A stretch of DNA of 29,209 nt, taken from an uncultured Collinsella sp. (lineage in GTDB: Bacteria > Actinomycetota > Coriobacteriia > Coriobacteriales > Coriobacteriaceae). The stretch covers positions 1 to 29,209 of the forward strand of contig USJB01000002.1 of assembly GCA_900554905.1 (NCBI GenBank). Reading direction: 5' to 3'. Below the pieces are notes generated by a model. It was not told where the DNA came from and made no database searches. It saw only the letters and a list, made by a program, of their open reading frames with translations. The translations under genes were made by a program, and so were the position numbers. This document shows, piece by piece, positions 1-7,482 of this stretch. Numbering within the stretch: position 1 is the first letter of the stretch; every line of letters begins with the position of its first letter.

Positions 1-54
1 GGCAACGATGCCTTCGGATTTTTCTTCTTGTGCTGTCGTCGGTTTCTTGGTCAT
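1..54 (-). CDS. Unidentified protein, N-terminal fragment
   Basis: An ATG at 54 on the minus strand opens a frame that runs off the left end of the window. It is preceded by an AGGAA-type ribosome site about six bases upstream. Only the first 18 residues are visible (MTKKPTTAQEEKSEGIVA). They are polar and lysine/glutamate rich, with no signal peptide or membrane segment. No family can be assigned from so little. It lies just downstream of tRNA-Gln on the same strand. Confidence 0.5.
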   Translation of the reverse strand, partial: MTKKPTTAQEEKSEGIVA

Positions 55-78
55 GATACGTTCCTGCAGAAATGAAAA

Positions 79-153
79 TGGCAGGGCAGGAGGGATTCGA
101 ACCCCCAACAGCCGGCACCAAAAACCGGAGTTCTACCGTTGAACTACGTCCCA
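79..153 (-). tRNA. tRNA-Gln (anticodon UUG), encoded CCA
   Basis: The minus strand folds as a tRNA. The D arm is GTTC/GAAC, the anticodon stem is CCGGT/GCCGG with loop TTTTGGT (anticodon TTG, glutamine), and the T arm is GGGGG-TTCGAAT-CCCTC. The discriminator is G and CCA is encoded at 81-79. The acceptor stem is odd: the 5' strand TGGGACG faces the 3' strand CTGCCCT, so only pairs 2-71, 3-70, 4-69 and 7-66 are Watson-Crick. Positions 1-72, 5-68 and 6-67 mismatch. A 3' strand CGTCCCA would have paired fully. Identity is clear from the anticodon; whether it works normally is less certain. Confidence 0.85.
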
Positions 154-191
154 ATGTGTGGTGTTGCCCAAAAACAACTCGTTTAGTTTAC

Positions 192-1097
192 CTAATCTGC
201 GAGGGCATCGCAAACGCCGTCGAGCAGGCGTACGGCGAGTGTCTGCGCGTCGCTGGCCGTGAAGGTGCCGTTGTAGCGCGTCATGCCCGTGAGCTCAATG
301 CGAATGCGTGCCGGCTTCTGCTGCGCGGCGACATTGGCAGTGCGGATGCGCTGGGCCAGGTTGTGGCACTCGGCGAGGGCGATCGTGGCGCGCGGCGCTG
401 CATCTGCGGGCAGCTCATCGCTTGCGATCTCGAGCACTAGGTCAACGTCGGTTGGGACCTCGGAGTCGCAGAGCATCATGCCGCTGTTGTCGGTCGTTGC
501 CGTGGCGATATTCCACATGCGCGACGCAACGCTGCGTGCGATGGGGTCCTCGCCGATAACGGCAATCTGGAAGCGCTCGAGCACGTTGGCGGCGCGAGCA
601 AAACCGATACGGGACTCGGCTTCGGTGACCGAGGGCTTGCCCTCCCACACATGGTGCAGGCGGTTGATGTAGGCGTAGGTGTCCTGGAAGGCCATGCCGT
701 CGGCAAACAGGCCGACATTTTCCTGGAACTGCTGCAGGGCGGCCTCGGTATGCGGACCAAAGTAGCCGTCGTCTTCGCCACAGGCAAAGCCCAAAACGTT
801 GAGAGCGCGCTGCAGGGCCTGCACATCGGCGCCATGGAAATTGGGCATGCGCAGATAGAGAGTGCGGTCGCCCAGTTTATACGAGGCGTCTACCAGGGCA
901 CTCCAACAGGGGATGTCAACGGCGTGGCCGGCGGCAAGACCGCTGTCGAGCCTAAAGGTGCTAACGGCCTGCTCGGTGGTGGCACCAAAGTGCTTGTCGG
1001 CGACCTCGGTGGCATCAATCGTGTAGCCGAGCTGTAGGAGACGAGACTGCACGTCTTCGACGGCTGCTCCTTGCATGCCCGTTGTAATAGGTTCCAT
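192..1097 (-). CDS. Cytoplasmic peptidoglycan-binding protein, CwlM-like
   Basis: The 301-residue product has two peptidoglycan-binding type 1 repeats in its first half. The first is near residues 5-60 and contains GAAVEDVQSRLLQLGY; the second is near 88-140 and contains ADVQALQRALNVLGF and a DGYFGPHTEAALQQFQ block. There is no signal peptide or membrane segment, so it is probably cytosolic. The C-terminal half (about 170-301) has the alternating pattern of an amidase_3-like fold (VDLVLEIASDELP, then AECHNLAQRI), but the usual DPGHGG zinc motif is absent. Two such repeats plus a degenerate amidase, without export, recall mycobacterial CwlM, which regulates MurA. That comparison is inference. 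The start at 1097 has AAAGGGG upstream. Confidence 0.65.
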   Translation of the reverse strand: MEPITTGMQGAAVEDVQSRLLQLGYTIDATEVADKHFGATTEQAVSTFRLDSGLAAGHAVDIPCWSALVDASYKLGDRTLYLRMPNFHGADVQALQRALNVLGFACGEDDGYFGPHTEAALQQFQENVGLFADGMAFQDTYAYINRLHHVWEGKPSVTEAESRIGFARAANVLERFQIAVIGEDPIARSVASRMWNIATATTDNSGMMLCDSEVPTDVDLVLEIASDELPADAAPRATIALAECHNLAQRIRTANVAAQQKPARIRIELTGMTRYNGTFTASDAQTLAVRLLDGVCDALAD

Positions 1098-1235
1098 GAA
1101 CGAACCCCTTTCGGCGTACCATTCGTACTATTTGAGCGTCTGTCGGATAGACAACGCAAAGGGATGCATAAACATGCACTCAACAGTGTAGCAAGTTGTG
1201 CCTAAATACGCTGCTGACAGGTTTTATAACCCCCG

Positions 1236-2261
1236 TTAGTTAAGGCGCTCCACAAAGAAATCTGCCATGGAGAGGAACAGCTCGCGTGCGTGCGGATCAA
1301 GCTCAACGTTCTCGATAGCCGCTTTGGCCTTAGCGGTCAGGTCGAGCGCGTAAGTGTGGGCGTAATCGATGGAGCCGGTCTCCTGGAAGATCTCCACGGC
1401 GCGTGCGAGCTGCGCGGGATCATCGGTGCCCGAGGAAAGAATCGCCTCGACCTCGTCGTGGTGGCGCTCATCAGAGAGGGCGTGTACGGCGACAAGCGTG
1501 CGCTTGCCCTCGGTGATGTCGGTGCGGAAGTCCTTGTTGGCGGCTTCCTTAGTGCCGACAAGGTTGAGCAGGTCGTCCTGAATCTGAAAGGCGAGGCCTG
1601 TGTGTAGGCCAAAGGCGCGCAGCGCTTCGATTTGCTCATCGCTGCCGCCGCCGATAATGGCTCCGGCGGCAAGCGGCGTGGCTCCGCTGTAAAACGCGGT
1701 CTTGTGCGTCGCCATGTCCAGGTAGTCATCAACCGAGATATCAAAGCGCCCGTCACGGACCCAACCCAGGTCGAGCGCTTGACCCTCGATGGTGCGGACG
1801 ATCATCTCGGTAAGCTCGTGGAGCACGCGCAGCTTCACGTCGGACTCCAGCGTGGGGTCGTCGAGAACCGTCTTGGTGACCATGGTGAGCGCCAGGTCGC
1901 CGCAATTGATGGCAAGGCCCGTGCCCTCGGTAAGGTGCATGCAGGGCTTGCCTCGACGAAGCTGTCCGTTGTCGGCGATGTCGTCGTGGATCAGCGCGCC
2001 CGACTGGAAATGCTCGATGGCTGCCGCGGCGCTGCGGGCGCTCTCAAAGCTACCGCCCACTGCGGTTGCGGCGAGCATACAGATAAGCGGGCGGTGGCGC
2101 TTGCCGGCGTTGGCCGTAAAAGCCGAGAGCGGCGCATACAGGTAGCGCTCGATATCGGCAGAGGTCGCCTGTCCGTCAAAGAACGTGGCCAGATAGTCGT
2201 TAATCTGGTCAAAGTGCTGGGCTAAAAAGCTGGTAAACGGACTGGACACGGGTTCTCGCAT
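1236..2261 (-). CDS. Polyprenyl (isoprenyl) diphosphate synthase
   Basis: This is a trans-prenyltransferase that condenses isopentenyl diphosphate onto an allylic primer. Likely products are the lipid carrier or quinone side-chain precursor. Counting from the ATG at 2261 (341 residues), the first aspartate-rich motif HDDIAD followed by LRRGKP lies near residues 92-106. The conserved KT pair is near 187 and GQALDL near 161. The second aspartate-rich motif is QDDLLN near 228-233, so its last aspartate is replaced by asparagine. The frame is open back to an ATG at 2300, but no ribosome site is seen there, and the site in front of 2261 is also poor; a GTG shortly inside is possible. The function is secure at the family level, while chain length is not. 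Confidence 0.88.
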   Translation of the reverse strand: MREPVSSPFTSFLAQHFDQINDYLATFFDGQATSADIERYLYAPLSAFTANAGKRHRPLICMLAATAVGGSFESARSAAAAIEHFQSGALIHDDIADNGQLRRGKPCMHLTEGTGLAINCGDLALTMVTKTVLDDPTLESDVKLRVLHELTEMIVRTIEGQALDLGWVRDGRFDISVDDYLDMATHKTAFYSGATPLAAGAIIGGGSDEQIEALRAFGLHTGLAFQIQDDLLNLVGTKEAANKDFRTDITEGKRTLVAVHALSDERHHDEVEAILSSGTDDPAQLARAVEIFQETGSIDYAHTYALDLTAKAKAAIENVELDPHARELFLSMADFFVERLN

Positions 2262-2374
2262 TCTTTCTGAGGTTGCGTTGATGCAATATGCAGACAACAT
2301 ATTGCCACATTAGGGCGTTTGGCGCGGCAGTTTTGGCGATTTGGGACAACGGGCGTGCGTTTGATGGAGCGCGC

Positions 2375-4825
2375 CTAAATCAGCCCAAAATGCTCGAGCG
2401 CCGCAACGACACCGTCGTGATCGACGGTGTCGGTCACGTAATCGGCCTTATCCTTGAGATAGTCCGGCGCATTGCCCATGGCGATACCGACATCGACGGC
2501 GTTCATCAGCGAGACGTCATTGCTGGCGTCGCCGATGCCGTATACGGTTCCGTGGTGGGGATCGAGGGCGTCGAGTACAGACTGGATGCCCCCGCGCTTC
2601 GTGCATTCGCGGGGCGAGATTTCGGTTACCTCGAGTTCGAGCTCGTTAAAGCACAGCAGCGGCTCAAGTGCCTTATCTTGAGCGATGTGGTTGGCGAGTG
2701 ATGTAGACATCAAGATCTTGTAGACACTGTAATGTTGCAGCTGCGTGACTGCGTCGCCCAGGGTGCGCGCGTATCCGGGAGCATCGGGCGCATCGGCACT
2801 CATGCGCACGACGCCGTTGAGGCCCTCAAAGCGGATGACCTCGCCCGATTGCTCAAGATAGGGGGCAAGATGCTGCAGCATGCTGGGCGTCATCGACAGA
2901 TCGCGAATTGCGTGTCCGTTGATCTCGGCGTAACCGCCCGCAAGACAGACGATGCCGGTCCAAGGCAGCTCAAGAAGTTTGGGGTGGATGCAGCTGAGGG
3001 TACGTCCCGTGCAGATAAAGGCCATGTTGCCGTTGGCGACAAACTCGCGGATTGCCTGCGAAACCGCCTCGTTGGGATAGGGGGAGAGGTCCCGCTCGTC
3101 TTCGGGAAGGTCTTGGGCGAGCCTGGGGTCTTGCCAGGCGAGCGTTCCGTCGATATCGAAGAAGCAAATATCGCCGCGCTTATGGGCTGCGCTGGCGGCA
3201 GAGGAGGCCAAGGTGGTGGGCACAAATTCCGGCTCGAGGCCCATGATCTGGTCAAAATGCTCTTTAACGCGGGGAACGGAGATGCCGATGACCACCTGGG
3301 CGGTCTTGCCCGTAATGATGAGGCCCTTGGCGCCCACCGCGACAAACGACGCGTTATCTGCAACGATGGAAGGGTCTGCGACCTCGACGCGCAGGCGCGT
3401 GGCACAGTTGGTTGCGCCCACAATATTGCCAACATCACCTAAAAGCTGAATTACCCGCTCAGCGAGGACGTGATCTTGATCGGATCGACTATTGACTTCG
3501 TCATTGGGAGATTGCTCTTTGGCAAAGCCGCTTTCCGTTAAACGATCGATTGCCGCGCGATTGGCAACATGATCCTCGCGGCCCGGTGTCTTAAGGTCAT
3601 AGACCAAGATGAGTGCTCGAAAACTAACAAAAAAGATGAGGCTAAAGGCAAGGCCGATACCGAGCGCCAAAAGATAGGCACCGGCATGCGTGCGCATGAG
3701 CGGAATAAAGTTGAAGGCTGCCATCTCCATGAGGCCGCCCGAGAAGATGCCGACGATGCCAAAGAGATTCATGGTTGTGGCAAGGCAAGACGATAAGACG
3801 GCGTAGAGAAAAAAGAGCCCGGGGTGGGTGAACATAAAGAGAAACTCGAGTGGCTCGGTAACGCCGCAAACCACCGAGGCGATGATGGCGGGAACAAGGA
3901 TGACCCTGAGGCCAGCGCGGCGTTCTGGTTTTGCGGTGGAGTAGAACGCGGCTGCGATGGCGGGAAGGCCAAAGAGCTTGACCCAGCCGGTGGCGGTAAA
4001 ACCGGCCCACGGCGCAAGTTCATTAAGGGGGCGCGTGCTATGGGAGAGGATGGGGAGCAAGCTGCTCCACGTGGCGTAGATGCCGTCGTTAATGACCAGG
4101 TTGTCGTAGTAGATCGGCATGTAGAGCAGGTGGTGCAGCCCCATGGGCTCGAGCGCTCGCTCCAAAAACACAAAGATGCCCACGCCAAAGGGGCCGACGC
4201 TCGTAAGTGCATGGCGCAGCGTTTCGGTCATTGCGTATACGGAGGGCACGATGGCGGCCGAGATGGCGGCAAGGGCGAACACGGCAAAAAAGCTGATGAG
4301 GTAGACCAGCGAGGAGCCCGAGAAGGTGCCGAGCCAATCGGGAACCTTGGCATCGTAGAAGCGGTCATGGATGGCGACGACGGTTGCCGATACCACCAGC
4401 GGGCCGATAATGCCGGTGTCGAGCGTCTTGATGCCGTCGATGACGGTGATACCGTTGGCGGGGGTCAAAGATGACGGGTACTTAAGCCCAAGGTTGTCTC
4501 CGCTCAGCTTAATGATCTCGCTCAAAAAGAAGCAATAGGCAAAATAAGCCACGAGCGCCTCGAGGCAACAACGTGCCGGTTGCTTTTGGGCAAGACCGAT
4601 AGGCAGCGCTACGGCAAAAAGGAGCGGGAGGCGCTTAAAGACCGTCCACGAGCCGCGCTGGATGATGGCCCAAAAAACGTACCAAGGGGTTCCGTATACG
4701 GCTAGATCGCCGACGATGTCCGCAGTCGTTGCGAGAGCGGAGACGCCGACCATGAGGCCTGATATAGAAAACAGCATGGCGGGCGCGAACATTGCCCCGC
4801 CAAAGCGTTGGATTTTTTGCAGCAT
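2375..4825 (-). CDS. PTS EIICB fused to a C-terminal HAD (Cof-type) phosphatase
   Basis: This 816-residue protein joins three modules. Residues 1-410 are a polytopic EIIC channel of the glucose/alpha-glucoside superfamily, with the sugar-site motif GVTEPLEF at 321-328 and GLHHLLY at 229-235. Residues 450-530 are EIIB, with the phosphorylated cysteine C474 in GATNCATRLRV. Residues 550-816 are a class IIB HAD hydrolase with all four motifs: DIDGT (D557/D559), CTGRT (T606), K743 and GIGDASND (D766, D770). No EIIA is present, so it must borrow one. The likely job is uptake and phosphorylation of an alpha-glucoside or similar sugar, with the HAD domain acting on a sugar phosphate at the membrane. 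The substrate is unknown. GGAAGG precedes the start. It is divergent from a TreR-like regulator. Confidence 0.88.
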   Translation of the reverse strand: MLQKIQRFGGAMFAPAMLFSISGLMVGVSALATTADIVGDLAVYGTPWYVFWAIIQRGSWTVFKRLPLLFAVALPIGLAQKQPARCCLEALVAYFAYCFFLSEIIKLSGDNLGLKYPSSLTPANGITVIDGIKTLDTGIIGPLVVSATVVAIHDRFYDAKVPDWLGTFSGSSLVYLISFFAVFALAAISAAIVPSVYAMTETLRHALTSVGPFGVGIFVFLERALEPMGLHHLLYMPIYYDNLVINDGIYATWSSLLPILSHSTRPLNELAPWAGFTATGWVKLFGLPAIAAAFYSTAKPERRAGLRVILVPAIIASVVCGVTEPLEFLFMFTHPGLFFLYAVLSSCLATTMNLFGIVGIFSGGLMEMAAFNFIPLMRTHAGAYLLALGIGLAFSLIFFVSFRALILVYDLKTPGREDHVANRAAIDRLTESGFAKEQSPNDEVNSRSDQDHVLAERVIQLLGDVGNIVGATNCATRLRVEVADPSIVADNASFVAVGAKGLIITGKTAQVVIGISVPRVKEHFDQIMGLEPEFVPTTLASSAASAAHKRGDICFFDIDGTLAWQDPRLAQDLPEDERDLSPYPNEAVSQAIREFVANGNMAFICTGRTLSCIHPKLLELPWTGIVCLAGGYAEINGHAIRDLSMTPSMLQHLAPYLEQSGEVIRFEGLNGVVRMSADAPDAPGYARTLGDAVTQLQHYSVYKILMSTSLANHIAQDKALEPLLCFNELELEVTEISPRECTKRGGIQSVLDALDPHHGTVYGIGDASNDVSLMNAVDVGIAMGNAPDYLKDKADYVTDTVDHDGVVAALEHFGLI

Positions 4826-4866
4826 GTTCTGCCTTCCGAATATCGAGGCGCGTTGCGCGTGGTGAA

Positions 4867-4878
4867 ACGTTTAAACAA
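4867..4878. promoter_or_regulatory. Palindromic operator candidate before the EIICB-HAD gene
   Basis: ACGTTTAAACAA contains the perfect palindrome GTTTAAAC. A good -10 hexamer for the minus-strand PTS gene (TACAAT, complement of 4886-4891) lies just upstream of it in transcript sense. The palindrome would therefore fall at or just after the transcription start, a natural place for a repressor. Binding by the neighbouring GntR protein is inferred. Confidence 0.5.
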
Positions 4879-4988
4879 TGGATTCATTGTAGAGGACCAG
4901 ACGATTGTTGTACCGGCAGTTTTGAGCGAAACCGATTTGGGCACGACAGAAACCGTCAACGGTTAAATCCTGTCGCTTTACCGATATT

Positions 4989-5019
4989 CGGTTTAAACAA
5001 CTTTAAGAAATGCTATCCT
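4989..5019 (+). promoter_or_regulatory. Promoter of the TreR-like gene overlapping an operator
   Basis: CGGTTTAAACAA at 4989-5000 is another copy of the GTTTAAAC palindrome. A possible -10 box TATCCT sits at 5014-5019, 17 bases after GTTTAA (4991-4996), so the palindrome would cover the -35 region of the regulator's own gene. This fits autoregulation. The promoter assignment rests on spacing and weak hexamers only. Confidence 0.45.
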
Positions 5020-5052
5020 GCCTAGCCATACATATTCATTAGAGGTGAAGTC

Positions 5053-5772
5053 ATGCCAAAAGCGATTTACGAAGGAATCTACCGAGAAATACGCTCGCGC
5101 ATCATTAATGGGACCTATGCGTTTCAGGAGATGCTGCCGACCGAAGCCGAGTTGACCGCGGAATTTGGCTGCACGCGCAATACCGTCCGCCGCGCTTTGA
5201 GCATGCTGGCCGACGGGATGTTTGTGCAGCCCATACACGGCAAGGGCGTGCGCGTTATTTGGCTTAAGGGCGAAACCGACATGTTGGGCGCACTCGAAGA
5301 GGTTGAGTCGTTTGGCGAGTTTGCAAAGCGCAACAATGCCGTTGCATCGACGGACGTTAAGTCTTTCGAACATCTGGTTTGCACCGAGCAACTCTCTCGT
5401 CACCTGGGCTTTAAGGTGGGCGAGGAGCTGATTCGTGTAGTGCGTGTCCGAAGCCTCAACGGCAACGCGCGCCAAGTGGACCATGGCTATTTTTTGGCGT
5501 CGATCGCCAAGGGCCTGACTCCCGAGATCGCGGCAGATTCTATTTACGGCTATCTGGAGCACAAGCGCGGTGTCAAAGTGATGGCGAGCCGTCGTACGGT
5601 GAGTGTCGAGCTCGCCAACGATGAGGACTGCAGCTATCTTGACCTCGGCAAATACAACTGCGTTGCCGTCATGGAGAGCCAGTCGTACACCTCGGACGGC
5701 ATCTTGTTCGAGGTCACGCATGCCCGCACGCATCCCGAGATCTTCCACTACCGCGTCAACTCCAAGCGATAG
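5053..5772 (+). CDS. GntR-family regulator with UTRA domain, TreR-like
   Basis: This 239-residue protein has an N-terminal winged helix (about residues 5-70), with LPTEAELTAEFGCTRNTV as the DNA-reading part and a wing of the form PIHGKGVRV. A UTRA effector domain follows (about 90-235; RVVRVRSLNG, then YGYLEHKRG). The layout and the LPTEAEL/GKGV pattern resemble TreR-type repressors, which sense a phosphorylated disaccharide. It is divergent from the EIICB-HAD gene and just upstream of the ABC operon, and candidate palindromic sites lie at both. AGAGGTG precedes the ATG with good spacing. The GntR/UTRA family is firm; trehalose or any other exact effector is not shown by the sequence. Confidence 0.88.
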   Translation: MPKAIYEGIYREIRSRIINGTYAFQEMLPTEAELTAEFGCTRNTVRRALSMLADGMFVQPIHGKGVRVIWLKGETDMLGALEEVESFGEFAKRNNAVASTDVKSFEHLVCTEQLSRHLGFKVGEELIRVVRVRSLNGNARQVDHGYFLASIAKGLTPEIAADSIYGYLEHKRGVKVMASRRTVSVELANDEDCSYLDLGKYNCVAVMESQSYTSDGILFEVTHARTHPEIFHYRVNSKR

Positions 5773-5810
5773 CCGGCTAGCTCGCAGCCTGACGAGACTC
5801 ATGGCCTCAA

Positions 5811-5865
5811 AGAGAAAACGCCCGGTCAAACCGACGGTACATCGGCTTGACCGGGCGTTTTCTCT
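5811..5865 (+). terminator. Intrinsic terminator after the GntR gene
   Basis: A perfect 19-bp stem is formed by 5811-5829 and 5847-5865. The loop holds a further CCGA/TCGG pairing. The right arm contains the GTTTTCTCT tract. The symmetry would also stop transcription coming from the other side. Confidence 0.85.
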
Positions 5866-5883
5866 GCATTAGATAACAAATAA

Positions 5884-5970
5884 TTGTTTATACAAAACTT
5901 GTCAAGTATCAAGTTGAAATTACCGTTCACCGAAGTTTTTCTACCGCTCTAGTAATACTTGTTCAAACAA
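5884..5970 (+). promoter_or_regulatory. Two operator-like palindromes upstream of the sugar ABC operon
   Basis: TTGTTTATACAA (5884-5895) and TTGTTCAAACAA (5959-5970) are two near-palindromes 75 bases apart, start to start. The first differs by one base from the TTGTATATACAA site of Bacillus TreR. A TAATAC hexamer at 5953-5958 just before the second copy could be a -10 box. Paired sites at this distance would allow looping or cooperative binding. The regulator is inferred to be the GntR protein encoded immediately upstream. Confidence 0.45.
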
Positions 5971-6004
5971 CTAGCCAAATAGCGTATCGTTCAAATCAGC
6001 AAAA

Positions 6005-6072
6005 GGGGCAAAGTCCCCGAGCCAATCTCCGAAGGCGGCGGCAAAGGGTGCCGCCACGGTGTGAAAGGGTGG
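6005..6072 (+). promoter_or_regulatory. Hairpin-rich leader of the sugar-binding protein gene
   Basis: The leader holds a short GGGG/CCCC hairpin (6005-6008 with 6015-6018) and a GGCGGC/GCCGCC hairpin (6037-6042 with 6050-6055). The strong ribosome site AAAGGGTGG at 6064-6072 follows. These may stabilise or control the most abundant message of the operon. No known riboswitch class could be matched by eye. Confidence 0.3.
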
Positions 6073-6078
6073 ATTGTA

Positions 6079-7395
6079 ATGAAGAACGAAATGAGCAGAA
6101 GGCAGTTCCTGGGCTTTGCTGGTTCCGCGGCTGCAGTTCTTGGTCTGGGCCTCGTGGGTTGCGGTGGTTCTGCCGGCTCCGGCTCCTCTGCTTCTGGTGA
6201 CGCTGCCGAGGTCTACTTCCTCCAATTCAAGCCCGAGGTCGACAAGGAGTGGAAGGAGATCGCCAAGGCCTATAAGAAGGAGAAGGGCGTCGAGGTCAAG
6301 ATCGTGACCGCCGCCTCCAACACCTACGAGGAGAAGCTCAAGTCCGAGATGTCCAAGAGCTCCGCTCCGACCCTGTTCCAGGTCAACGGCCCCACCGGTC
6401 TTAAGAACTGGAAGGATTACTGCGCCGACCTGTCCGATACCAAGCTCCGCGGTGAGCTCATTGACGACTCCCTGGCTCTGCAGTCCGACGGCAAGGATGT
6501 GTGCATCGACTGGGTTCAGGAGAGCTTCGGCATTATTTACAACAAGCAGCTGCTCGAGAAGGCTGGCTACAAGGCCGAGGACATCAACTCCTTCGACAAG
6601 CTGAAGGCTTGTGCCGACGACATCCAGGCCCGCAAGGACGAGCTTGGTGTCGAGGGTGCCTTCACTTCCGCCGGCATGGACGACTCCTCCAGCTGGCGCT
6701 ACACCACCCACCTTGCCAACATGCCGCTCTACTACGAGTTTGAGAAGGAGCACAACCAGGAGGACGACGAGATCAAGGGTGAGTTCCTCGACAACTACAA
6801 GCAGATCTTCGACCTGTACATCACCGACTCCACCTGCGATCCTTCGCAGCTTGCTTCCAAGACCGGCGACGACGCCACCAACGAGTTCGCAACCGGCAAG
6901 GCCGTCTTCTACCAGAACGGCTCTTGGGCCTACTCTGACCTCGTCAAGGCCGGCATGACCGACGATCAGATTGGCATGATGCCCATCTACATCGGTGTTG
7001 ACGGCGAGGAGAACCAGGGCCTGTGCTCCGGCGGCGAGAACTACTGGTGCGTCAGTTCCCAGGCTTCCGAGGATGCCCAGAAGGCCACCGAGGACTTCAT
7101 GTATTGGTGCGTCACCGCTGACACCCCGACCAGCATCATCGCCGACAAGATGGGTCTGACCGCTCCGTTCAAGAGCGCCAAGGAGACCACCAACGTCTTC
7201 TCGCAGCAGGCCGTTGCCATGGCCAAGGACGGCAAGAAGACCGTCGCTTGGGACTTCGTCTACATTCCCTCCGAGGAGTGGAAGAAGAACCTCAAGCAGG
7301 CTCTGATTGCCTACGCTGCCGATAACAGCAAGTGGGACGGCGTCAAGAACGCCTTCGTCGATGGCTGGAAGACCGAGAAGGCCGCTTCCGAGTAA
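6079..7395 (+). CDS. Sugar ABC transporter substrate-binding lipoprotein (family 1), Tat-type signal
   Basis: This 438-residue extracellular binding protein should deliver a sugar, probably an oligosaccharide, to the permeases encoded downstream. The N terminus carries a twin-arginine motif SRRQFLGF (R7, R8), a hydrophobic stretch and a lipobox LVGC with C28. A glycine/serine linker follows, so it is predicted to be exported folded and lipid-anchored. The mature part has the family 1 features: a Y-F-Q-F-K-P-like first strand, EEKLKSEM and the WAYSDLVKAG region. The ATG at 6079 is chosen over an upstream GTG at 6061 because AAAGGGTGG fits it. It is the first gene of a four-gene operon. The nearby phosphorylase and MalQ point to maltodextrin, but this is context only. 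Confidence 0.88.
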   Translation: MKNEMSRRQFLGFAGSAAAVLGLGLVGCGGSAGSGSSASGDAAEVYFLQFKPEVDKEWKEIAKAYKKEKGVEVKIVTAASNTYEEKLKSEMSKSSAPTLFQVNGPTGLKNWKDYCADLSDTKLRGELIDDSLALQSDGKDVCIDWVQESFGIIYNKQLLEKAGYKAEDINSFDKLKACADDIQARKDELGVEGAFTSAGMDDSSSWRYTTHLANMPLYYEFEKEHNQEDDEIKGEFLDNYKQIFDLYITDSTCDPSQLASKTGDDATNEFATGKAVFYQNGSWAYSDLVKAGMTDDQIGMMPIYIGVDGEENQGLCSGGENYWCVSSQASEDAQKATEDFMYWCVTADTPTSIIADKMGLTAPFKSAKETTNVFSQQAVAMAKDGKKTVAWDFVYIPSEEWKKNLKQALIAYAADNSKWDGVKNAFVDGWKTEKAASE

Positions 7396-7426
7396 GCAGT
7401 TGCTGCCCAAGCTATCTGATTAGCGA

Positions 7427-7462
7427 CAGGGGGCGGGCAGACGTTGGTTTGCCCGCCCCCTG
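7427..7462 (+). promoter_or_regulatory. Intercistronic hairpin between binding protein and permease genes
   Basis: A perfect 13-bp G+C stem (7427-7439 with 7450-7462) with a 10-base loop and no T tract lies in the 87-base gap. Such hairpins protect the 3' end of the upstream message or partly stop transcription. Either would give more binding protein than permease, as in classical maltose operons. Confidence 0.7.
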
Positions 7463-7482
7463 CATATTGAAAGGACCCTTTT

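Noticed and set aside
79..153. Attachment site of an integrated element at tRNA-Gln
   Set aside because: No integrase gene and no repeat of the tRNA 3' end could be seen in the window; the altered acceptor strand is reported separately.
6001..6075. Riboswitch (c-di-GMP or cobalamin type) before the sugar-binding protein gene
   Set aside because: Fragments such as GGGGCAAA and GCCGCCACGGTG recall parts of these classes, but the conserved cores and spacing are missing. Kept only as a hairpin-rich leader.
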